The notes under the pieces: generated by a model | What the model was told of the DNA's origin: nothing | What the model saw: the letters and a program-made list of their open reading frames with translations, nothing else | The model's database searches: none | Shown: positions 13,067 through 23,628 of the stretch, piece after piece | Position numbering within the stretch: position 1 is the first letter of the stretch | Layout: every line of letters begins with the position of its first letter | Assembly (NCBI GenBank): GCA_964020085.1 | Contig: OZ026599.1 | Location: forward strand, 24,709,234 to 24,773,233 | Direction of reading: 5' to 3' | Length of the DNA stretch: 64,000 bases | DNA from: Micromussa lordhowensis | Taxonomy: Eukaryota > Cnidaria > Anthozoa > Scleractinia > Lobophylliidae | Program-made: the position numbers and the translations under genes

Positions 13067-16000
13067 GGATATCACGAGTTGTATGCACGAGTAATGTAAA
13101 TCATCAAGTGCTCGAGTTTTTATACGATTACATTATTATATGACTGATTGGCCTGCTTTCAACCAATCACAATGAAGTAATTTTCTCATTCATACAATAA
13201 AAAGAAACATCAACAATGCTACAAAATAAGCTTTCGTTGTTTCTTGTTTTGTTTTTGCTTGTTTTTTAAATTGAAAAAGATAAACCTTATTTAGTCGCCG
13301 TAGTTTTCAACGACATAGTTAAAACTGGAGATCCTCCATTTCTTATAAGCCATCAATCCGGACGTGTAATGGTTTTGTCATGTCATGTCATGTGATAATC
13401 TCTTCTCCAGAGACCGAAAGAAAATATTATGTAATCAGCCATTTGAATAAATATTCACAAAAAGGCTACTGGTTTCTCGAGCTCGATTTTGAAATGATTC
13501 TTCATTCTAAAACAATGAGCCCTATCGTGCTATAGATAACAGGAAAAACAATGTATTGCGACTTCGCGTACCAGACCAGCTGGGGCACGTTTCTCGAAAG
13601 GCCCGGGAACTTTTCGGGCCCGTCAAACCATTTTTAGTTCATCTGTATCTGAAATACGCCTGAAACTTCTTGTGCGAAGAGAACCCCTGTTTATATTAAG
13701 AATACGTGAATAAAACAGCTCTGTAATCAAAAGCTTCGAGATTTTGCTACGGCTAACTTTTCGAGACCTTCGAGAAACGGAACCTGCAGGCACGAGATGC
13801 TGGCGCAGTTTCAAGTTTTGCTCTAAGCATGCCAATCTCTGCGCTACTGAGCTCTAAGCCTGTAACAACACGGACGTCGTTAAGGAAAAACATGTGACAT
13901 GGTATTTATCTTATGCTTAGCAGTGCGCAAAGGCGCAAGATAATAAGCTACCAATGAAAACATATCTGTTTGAAATGCAAAGCTATTGATTTGAAACCCG
14001 ATAGCTTTGTTATTTTAATTGAAGTACCTCTACTCTCGTCCTATCTCCAAGAAGTTGTTGATTGAAATACTAAACGACAGCCGCAAGAGTGAAAAATCTA
14101 TGTTCGTTGTGTATTCGTCTCAGTAATTTCGATCGATGTTCATTATCCGACTGTCCTATTTCCTGACTAAAAGACAGTTTACAACCACCCTGTCATAGGT
14201 AGTAAAACCTGTCTGGCTAATACGATCTTTTTATGAAACTGCCAACAACTTTTGGCCGGCCTAAAGTGTTCTGTTCACTGTCTGCATCTCCTCTAGTACT
14301 TGCGATTTATTTGCTAGCGGTTAAATGCTTGCCCTGCTTGGTAAAAAAAAACAAGGCTTAACCCCTTAAATTCTGCCGAGCACATCACAGTTTTAATACG
14401 GGGAAAATCACATGTACCTACCGCGCAAGTTCCAGTGAAGATGACATTTCAATGGCTCCTGGTTTTGACGTTTCGATGTTCCAAGATCCAGGTATTAAAC
14501 TGATGAGAACAAGTTCAAATGAAAGGTCTGTATGTATGCTGTGTTACTTAACTTAGTTAACACCGGGAAAGCATCCAATTAGCCAATAAAAATGCCATAT
14601 AAGATGGCTGTGAATGTGCTTCGTCTGCGGGCTGACGTGCACCGGCTCACCGAATCTTCGATCAAAAACACGCGAGCTATCTGCAAAACAAATTTCAAGT
14701 CTCTTAACTGTTTCAAGAGGCTATTTGTACACAGATAACAAACTCCGCGCAATTTCGTGCAGTAATATAAGACAGTATTTAGATTGAAAGTTTACTCTTC
14801 TTTACGTCAGAAGGTTCCTTTGTTGCGTGATCAGCGGACCAGATCACAGCGTGTGAAATTAATTTTCTCTAATTCATTCTAGAAGCATTAATGGTGCAGA
14901 CAACACAACACCTGGTGCGTGGTAGACTCTTTTAAGTAAAGCTTCATGCCCAGCCTCATGGGATTAGTTTAGGATTAGTTTAGTTCATGCCAGTTTAAAA
15001 AAAAAACTATTCATTTCTGGTCACTTTTTGGTGTCCCTGCAATAGTTTTCGAAATCAAAAGGGGTAATTCAACCTTTCTTTGTGCTTTGAAGGAAAATAA
15101 ACCCCGATTAAAGGAAAAAGGCTCGGAAACGGAGGCCCTCCGTGCTAACACAACAGGTACGTCTGGGTTCGTAAGCTACGGGCCAGAGAGCAGAAAGAAT
15201 CGACTGAAATCAGTGCAAGCATTTTAATAATCTCCCAGTACCCAGGTGCAAAGGCTTTCAGGAAAGGGATGTCATAAGACGTGACTGAGCGAAGTGGTAT
15301 CAATTCGTCCGAGTTGTTTGTTGGTTGTTTTTTTTTTTGCGTTTGCTTTTCTGAGACCAACCAACTCTGGTGAGGAACGCAATCTCGATATTTTTCTGCG
15401 ACTGATCCGGCAATGAAAGCGACGCAGTGACATTGATCAAATAATTTTTAAAATCGCATTTCTCCTAGACGCGATCTCCACTGTTTGTTCATGTCATATA
15501 ATTGATGCAATGGCATGTATGACATGCAGCTCTGCTCGGAAGAACACATCAAAGACGTGACCAGCTTTGGCGTAAATTTCATGTTTACATTAGCACTGTT
15601 TGTTTGCTTAGAATTATTTACATTTCGAGCAGCTACTATCGAGGATGACGTGGAAGAACGCGCGTGGAGAAAGATGCCCGCGCGAGGGCGGGAAAGCTAG
15701 AAAAGAGAGGGACAGAGAGTTTAATTCAGTATGCGGGTGCTCACACAACACGAAAAAATATATATATCTAGTGTTATACGTTATAATTTAGTATTGTTTT
15801 TATAGAAGGGTCCGTGCCCAGTTTCTGATAATGATCCCAGAGTCTTATTTATTGAGCCGGTATTGCCTGACTAAACTTTATTCTTTCCGCGGGCAAGTGT
15901 TTTAGTGATGTCGCCGTTTAAAAGCGTCATCAAAGTGAAAGCGGCGCTAAAACACAGGGTCCCTCTAGTTTCGTTCCCGTCAGCCCACGCGCTACTACTT

Positions 16001-16610
16001 TTCACCTCGCGCTTTTCCTCACTCGAAGGACTAAGAAACTAATTAGTTTATACTAAGCAAAGCGTTTAGCTAGGAGTCGGCAGTCTCCAAGCTTTGAAAG
16101 CCAAAGTTAGCATACTCTAGCTAAAACATGGCCTATATTGGCACTCAGTCTTTTTACAATGTTACAAATGTCAACGCCCAATACAGACATCAGTGGTGCA
16201 AAATCTTGCTGAAGACAAGTGAAGCAAGGGAGTGCTAGTCGGTGTAATTTGGGGGTCAGGAATTCTCCGTTCAAGCCGGTGCATTCTGCAATTAGCAGGA
16301 TTTTGATCGTAAGGTAAAAAAGGTAAAGTCTGCATTTGGGCTGACTATGGATCTAAGATACCAGTGCAGTGACACAGTGCCAATCTTCTCCTTAGCAAGC
16401 TACACTGGGACAATTTTTCCACGCGGCGGGAGAAGCTTAAAAAGATGTTTATGTTTAGAACAATGCAAGTACTTACCCCTATAGTTTATATACTATTTGC
16501 AGCTCTCACTCAGTAATTTTAGGGATGCGAAGACGAAATTGAACCACCTTGTTAATTGTTACCATTTTTCTTTGATTGAACACTAGTTTAAAATGTCAGC
16601 TTTCGAATCT

Positions 16611-16659
16611 ATTCACATTATCAACTCAGTTGATAAAACCAAATTGTCTTGTAATACTC

Positions 16660-16694
<35 letters not shown>

Positions 16695-16806
16695 TTCCCG
16701 CTTTATTCAGGCAAGAATTAGCTGCATGCTTATAGCCAATCAAAATCGAGCCGGTGACACCAATGTACAATAATTTGATTTTATCAACTGAGTTGATAAT
16801 GTGAAT
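16611..16806. mobile_element. Fold-back MITE with 28-bp inverted ends
   Basis: The left end ATTCACATTATCAACTCAGT continues GATAAAA and is complemented almost perfectly by the right end (16778-16806). The arms themselves contain the palindrome ATCAACTCAGTTGAT. The 140-bp core has no gene. Confidence 0.8.
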
Positions 16807-17397
16807 TAGCCACCGTAAAGAGATTCGAAATGGAGCAGCCTCGCTCGAACGCGGCGATCTGTCGCGCATTTTGGGGCTTGAAAAGGCAATTCTTCGACAG
16901 TCGACGGAACCCTTCAAAATGCTTGAAAAACTTAAAACTTCCTATCGTTAGATAGAAGAAAGGTAAAGGCTCTTAGGCTAAGTTTATCCCGTGTTCTAGT
17001 ATTGTAAATCGTTTCAATGCGAATGCCGAGAACTTTGTCAATTTCCCGAAGCTTTTTACAACAAAATTACTTTGGAGAACGCGACCGGTTCATAATTTTT
17101 CATAATTTTTATTTGGAATTGAGCGCTCACTTTGTATATTTAGCTTGAGCAAGTTCTGAGACCAATAGGTGCACTGAACAGATCTAGACAAAATTCGAAA
17201 GTAAACTATAAATTCGTTTTTTACTAGGGGTCTTTTTTTTGTGCGAGGAGGACTATAAGCCAAACTTAGTGAAGTGTGCATGCGTTTTTTATCGCTAATT
17301 TATTCTTATCTTTTGTTATTTAAAAAAAATAAAATAATAAATACGGGATAAAAACACATGTACACTACACTGATTCATGAAACTCCGATTTGGCTTC

Positions 17398-17587
17398 CTC
17401 AGAGGCCGTGCTCCTTTTGGTCAACCGAGGATCGTTTTCTGAGCATGCGCAGAGTTTTCATTTCGTATTCTCAGTCAATCAGATTTGTCAGATTTGACGG
17501 AAAGTCCGTGAATCGCGGACTTCCGGTGTTTGACCAGACAAGAGGTCGTGATTCTCGGTGCTGACCAAAAGGAGCGCGGCCTCTGGG
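17398..17587. mobile_element. Fold-back MITE
   Basis: Arms CTCAGAGGCCGTGCTCCTTT at the left and GGAGCGCGGCCTCTGGGG at the right pair over about 34 bp with few mismatches. No gene inside. Confidence 0.7.
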
Positions 17588-18071
17588 GACGAGAATGGGC
17601 TAGGATATTGGGAAAGGTGCTTCAAGTAAGCGAAATGCTTGTTCCTGATCAAAAACTTGCGCTTCAGATGCCAATATTTTTGTCAGCTGGACACACTATA
17701 TATGGGTTATTGACCAAATGACCAAATAAATAAACTAAACTAAAATGTATGTGTATGTTCTGGGAAATATAGCAAATGGCTATGAACTAGGAGTTCACGT
17801 GATCTCTTTGCCTTTACTTCATCTTACCCTTAACAAATCATTTTTGAGATAATAATACCAGCTCTCTACAGACATACTCGCCACAAAACGGCATCTAGTC
17901 GACCTCACTGATATTTTTCCTGATATTTTACCACATGACTACCGAAGGAATATTTGGCCGTGTTCAAACTTGGCGCTCGAGCACTGGTTCCTCCTGGTCA
18001 CAGGTACAAAATAGTGTTGTGTTCAGCCGCTGTGTACTACAAGTCATAGTCATTTTAGTCATAGTCATTTT

Positions 18072-18434
18072 TCTTGGACAACTCTGTCCAAGGGGGAAAG
18101 GTGCATGAGGTTATCCCTATGTAAAGCACCAACCCATGAGACAAGGCCAGACCACAACACCGGGAACTACGTGCCCTACTCTTTTCGATAAGTGTGTGGG
18201 TTCTTTAACGTCCCCTGCTAACCATGTAACATTGAAGATGTAGGAGACGGGGCCTACGGTTTATAGTCCTTATCCGAGAAGACCTGAACATCTAACCATT
18301 TGCAGATGAATTTACAAAGGCAGCACATTCTCCTCAGTTATTTTAAGACCCTGAGTGGTGGTCCGGTCTGGGGCTCGAACCCTCGACCTTCCGCACAGCA
18401 GACTGGCGCTCTACCAACTGAGCTAACCAGGAGG
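18072..18434 (-). mobile_element. tRNA-derived SINE, family 2
   Basis: On the minus strand the head reads GGTTAGCTCAGTTGGTAGAG (box A) and GGTTCGAGCCCC (box B). A roughly 280-bp body follows, with TGTGTGGG..TTCTTTAACGTCCC on the opposite-strand reading. The head resembles a tRNA but the anticodon stem does not pair, so it is a SINE and not a tRNA gene. The body type resembles animal-wide conserved-domain SINEs; the exact superfamily is uncertain. Confidence 0.7.
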
Positions 18435-18690
18435 CGGTTTAAAGTACTCAAGTACCATTAAGTGCCCGAGTACAAGGTCGTCGCGACCTTCTGCCCGGCC
18501 GCGTACGGGCTCTGTGCCCGAATTCAGGTGTGAGTACTTGGAAGAAAGGTGTGTTCACATTAGTGCCCAGTGTGAATGGCACCAAGGGGAAGGGGACTGG
18601 GGAAGAATCTCTAAGCCACTGTATGTAACCCTCATTGTAAAGTAGTCTATTCCTTCATTTTCTGTCCTTTCTATGAAAGTTTGAAAGTGG

Positions 18691-19105
18691 TTTAAGGCGG
18701 GGGTAAACGTGAAGGCTGTTTTGAGGTCGCTTAACACGGCCTTTCTGCCAATATCTCGGTCACTTTTCAAGCGACACTAAATCTCTCTGCTCATCTCATT
18801 AACCACTGTTTGGCGGTTTTGTGTAAATTTTTGGGTGATTTTTGGGCATTTGGGGAAAGAAATATTTTTTTCTGAAAGGATAGGTCAAATTGAGGAAAAC
18901 ATGAAATGTTGAAGATTTGATGGATTTGAAAAATTGAAATTTGAAGTGAAGAATTAGTAGACGGACACCAAACAGTCCCCTAGTAACCTGGGGCTCTCTT
19001 TTGCGGGGGTCAACTGGTAGTGTTCCAACCCATCTTAATCCTAACAATTTCCTTTTTTATATCACTTCAAATTTCACGCCTATTCATGTTTACCCCCGCC
19101 TTAAG
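18691..19105. mobile_element. MITE-like element with 17-bp inverted ends
   Basis: TTAAGGCGGGGGTAAAC at 18691 is exactly complemented by GTTTACCCCCGCCTTAA ending at 19105. The core is AT-rich with no coding signal. Confidence 0.7.
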
Positions 19106-19455
19106 AAAGCGGAAAGTACTATCCGTTCATAGATACCTAGCTAGAGACCAAAGCCCTTCACTTGGACAAGGCACAGTAGAGTGTCGGGGTAAATGCGCAT
19201 GCGCGTACTTGAAAATACCCATCGATTGTTCATTCACAAGGCAGAGTTTTGACTTTTTTATTATAGGTATTTTTATGCTTCTAATCTATCAATCGATTAT
19301 TTTGTCTAAGACAAAAATTATTCAATTGAATACATACCAGTGTTTGTCTGTGTTCATTCTTTAAGTAAACTTGAACAACGAAAAAACGATCAATTAATAC
19401 TATCATCGAAGTTACAATAGCGAAAAATCATCTTTACCAACAGTTACTAGGACGC

Positions 19456-19461
19456 TTTATT
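19456..19461 (-). terminator. Candidate polyadenylation signal of SLC1 copy B
   Basis: AATAAA on the minus strand, 77 bp downstream of the stop codon at 19538. Position and sequence fit a cleavage/polyadenylation hexamer; no transcript evidence is available. Confidence 0.45.
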
Positions 19462-19537
19462 TACATACAAAAAAATGGCCAATGCTTGAGCTTTTTTTGA
19501 TCAAGGGTTAAGACGAAAGCGTTTTGACAACGCCATC

Positions 19538-22500
19538 CTAAACGCTGGTCATTTTCATGGGGTCATCTTCTTCGTCGTCTTCTTCAAGTGTGCCACCGTT
19601 ATGCTTCAGCGGTGTGTCCTCGTTTGTGTCCAGCTGATCCGCGAATTTGATGTCATCACGTGACAGGTGGTCCACAATTCCCGCGCCAAGGGCGTCGCCC
19701 ATGACATTGACGCATGTGCGGAAACGATCCCTAACAAAACAAAATGACGTGTTTGACAATTTTTATTCAAACAGCCGCTAATTTCTTTATATTGCTTCGA
19801 ATCGCTCTCTACTGTCAACTCTTTGTGTTCATCAGATCCTGCTGCAGAAGACTACCTCTTAACCGCAAAAGTTCAATGTTAGACCAACTATGTTCCCAGG
19901 CAACTTCGTTCCCAGGGCTCTAACCTCCAATTTTCTGAGGGAACAGCCCTGGGAACGAGGTTGGTTCGAAGGGCCTTCGTTGCAACATTTTAGCGACGGT
20001 TGTCGTTGAATTATCTTGTGCTCTCTTTTATATTTAAGAACTTTTCAATACGAAAATAAATTATGGGTCTGGATGAATTCAGAAAGACTAGCGATCGACT
20101 TACGTTCCTAGTACTTTTAGAAATCCACACAAAGTATTTAAACTGACTATGTTGTCTTCGGAATTCAAAACATAAAAAGACACAATGTACGTTATTAAAC
20201 AATCCGCTTTCTCACGTTTTTCACAAAAACTATGCATTATTTGCCATCACAGCGCAATTATGAGGCCTGTTATTGCTTCCTTTAAAGTGACGAGTGGTTT
20301 AAGACTGGTATGAAAATCGCTAATAATAAAATAAAAACTCACAGGAACCAGTCAATAGCTAGAATAAGACCAATGTCTTCAGTAGGCAGATTCACAGCTT
20401 GGAGAACAATAATCATGGTAACCAGGCCTGCTGATGGAATGCCGGCCGCGCCGATAGCTGCTGCGGTTGCCGTCAAACTGGCGGGAAAACAGTTGATATA
20501 CGTTCAGTGAATTAGATATAAACATAGAGCAGATCTGGGTAAGTCAATATCTCCTTGAATCTATCAGCCATGTTCCCCTTGGGAAGAGAACACAGGGTAG
20601 GGGAGGGAGGTGAAATAAATATATCTTATTAGACGTTTTGGTGTGTAGTATCGCTGTAGGGCGAGTTAAATACAAACAACGAGTAAAAATATACAGCGAT
20701 ACTACACACCAAAACGTCTAATAAGAGATTTGTTATCCAACGATTTCTTTTCCCAAAATTCTGACTTGCCAAGGTTTTGAACTTCACGCGGCCGGGAGGA
20801 ATGAGACGAGTACAAATATCTGTTATTTGTACTCGTTTCGCGCGATATTTGTACTCTACGAAGCAGAGTTGGATAATAAATGATCCATTATTTAAACCTA
20901 GAGGACCCCTAGAGTAAAATCATGTCTAGTGTTTCAGTAGCAGGACTAGCGTGACCTTGAGTAGCGTGACATATCCTAGCGTGAGCCAGCCAATCTTGAA
21001 CAGCGTGACATAGACTATTGATAGCGTTATTAATTTTTCTTACACTGTTGTGACAATCTGTCCCGGTGCGAGCGGAATGCGATTCAGCTGCGCAATCCAA
21101 ATGGCACTGACGCCTTCATATAACGCTGTTCCGTCCATGTTGACAGTAGCACCCAGAGGTAAAACGAAGCGGCTGATGCGGCGGTCAATGCCGTTCTTTT
21201 CTTCAAGGCAACGCATGGTGGTTGGTAAGGTAGCAGAGCTGCAAGGCACGATATGAACACAAGGTCAATCAGTCAGAATGCCGATCAGTCAATTAGACAT
21301 TCAGTGAGTCCTTTGGTCTGTCTATCTGTCCGTGCACTAGGAAGTCAGTCAGTCAGTCAGTCAGTCAGTCAGCCGTCAGTGAGTCACTTGATTTGAACAA
21401 TCAATCAGTTAGTCCCTCTGTTAGTGTGTCAATCAGCCCGTCAGTAGGCCAGTCAGTGAGTGACACACTCGATTTGGGCAATCAGGCAATCAGTCGGTTG
21501 GTGAGTGTGTCAGTCAATTAATCAGTTGGTCGGTAAGTTAGCCAGTCAGTTAGTTAGCCATTCAGTTATCCTGATAATCAATCGGTCCATCGCACCATCA
21601 GGCTGCAAGCCAGTCACTCAGTCATTAGTCAATCAGTCAATCTAGACAATCACGCAATTATTATTTAGCCAGCTAATCGGATAATCAGCAGCAACCACTC
21701 TTCTCTGCAGTCATACAGTCAGTTAGCAAGTCCATTTATCAATCAATCAATTCATCCATCAGTCAATCAGTCAATCAATCAATCTTACTTGATCTTCAAT
21801 TGTTACAAATCAAATAATTATCAATCTGATTAATATCACCCACTTTATTGTCCCATTACCCCTTGATGTTGAGAACCCAATATTTTTCTCTTACCTCGAG
21901 TCTGTACCGAAAGCGGTCACCATTGCTTCGCGCAGGCCCCGCATGAACTTGTATGGGTTTTTGCGAGTAATAGCGAAGAAAATAATTGGAAGAACAACAA
22001 GGGCGTGAATCAATAAACCAACAATAACTGTCACCATAAACATTCCCAGCAGCTTCAGCGCGTCCAGTATGTCAGTCATGGCGGCCAACTTGGCAGCGAT
22101 CATGCTACAGATTCCTATGGGAGAGTACCTGGGGAAAAGTTGCCTTGGACTCAATGATATAGCAGAAAATAGTATATAACGGTACAAAAGGTGTGGAATT
22201 AATGGTCGATTCTGTTGTGATTTAAAAACAACTTGTTATTACTAAAAAAATACACACAAAGAGCAAATGGCTATGAGCTCGTCACAAAAATTCCTTTCCC
22301 CCGTACGAATACAAAATTTAATACTTAGTATCTACACTCCTTCAAACAAGCTTTACTTCTCTCCTAAGGGGAGAGAAAACGAGGGGAAAAGAACAAAAAA
22401 GAATTTTGACCATTTCGTCTGGAGCCCACTTCATTCCCCAAAGGTAAAGGAAAACCTGATTGTAGGTGAAGTCAACATAAGCGGACATTAAAACATCTTA

Positions 22501-23596
22501 TTCCAAGAAGCTAGGAGCCGGAAACGTTAAGATAGTCGCATGATCTGCCGTGTTCTCTATTGGCACTGGAAAATGCTACCTGGCTGAATGTAGCTCCTCT
22601 TAACTAGTTCAGTTTGCTAACCACAGAAAGTTGCATTTCTAACCAGACAGCTTATTTCGTAGCCTCCTACGCAGACGCTCTTTGGGCTCGTCACACAATA
22701 TTCCTCCCCCACGTTCGTGGGGGAGGAATATTGCGTGACGAACCCAAAGAACGTCTGCGTAGGAGGCTACTTATTACGATGTGTTTCACATACCACATGA
22801 CCAGAGTAACCATCTTCATCACCACTTCGTTCAAAGTCTCAAAGAAAGCTTTCACAGGCGTTCCCTTGTCACCCATTCTGCCAAGGACAATCCCAAACAC
22901 AATAGAGAACACTACTAAGCCAAGCACGTTCATTCCTCCCTCAGAAGCAATGTACTGACCGTCCGGGATGGTGTCAGAGGCGGGGTAGATCAGCGTGGTT
23001 ACAGTGGTGTAGTTGTGGGTGCCATTGCTGTAGACTGTCATGGTGTCATTTGGGTGAAGTAGGCTCACATTGACTGTTTTGTTAAAAGATTCGACCTTCG
23101 CTGGAATTGACTTGTACTTTGTATTTTTCTGGTGGGAAGATAAAGGGCTTTAATATAAGCACGTGGAGATTGACTGCTTTAGGCTGCCCATCTGCTTTAC
23201 AGCTTACTGTAAGATTGCCTGACAATACAGCTGATTGAAGGCTCAGCTGACTGACTGACTGACTGACTGACTGACTGACTAACTGCCTGACTGCGTGAGT
23301 GCCTGATTGCCTGACTGACTAACTGCCTGACTGCGTGAGTGCCTGACTGCCTGACTGCCTGACTGCCTGACTGCCTGACTGCCTGACTGCCTGACTGCCT
23401 GATTGCCTGACTGATTGACTGCCCGACTGCCTGACTGCCTGAATGCCTGAATGCCTGAATGCCTGACTGCCTGACTGCCTGACTGATTGACTGAATGGCT
23501 GCCTGACAGCCTTACTGCCTGACTGCCTGACTGCCTGACCGACTGACTGACTGCCTGACAGCCTTACTGCCTACCTGCCTGCCGGACTGACTGACT

Positions 23597-23628
<32 letters not shown>

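Larger units (their letters stand above)
12372..19537. other. Intergenic region between the two SLC1 copies
   Basis: 7.2 kb with fold-backs (13010, 16611, 17398, 18691) and a SINE (18072). It should contain the promoter of copy A near 12.4-13 kb and the 3' UTR of copy B at its right end. No further gene is supported. Confidence 0.6.

Noticed and set aside
15145..15360. 71-codon open frame on the minus strand
   Set aside because: No domain, no splice context, in a repeat-rich intergenic stretch.
18345..18432. Possible tRNA gene on the minus strand
   Set aside because: Box A and box B are present but no anticodon stem forms and about 280 bp of SINE body is attached.
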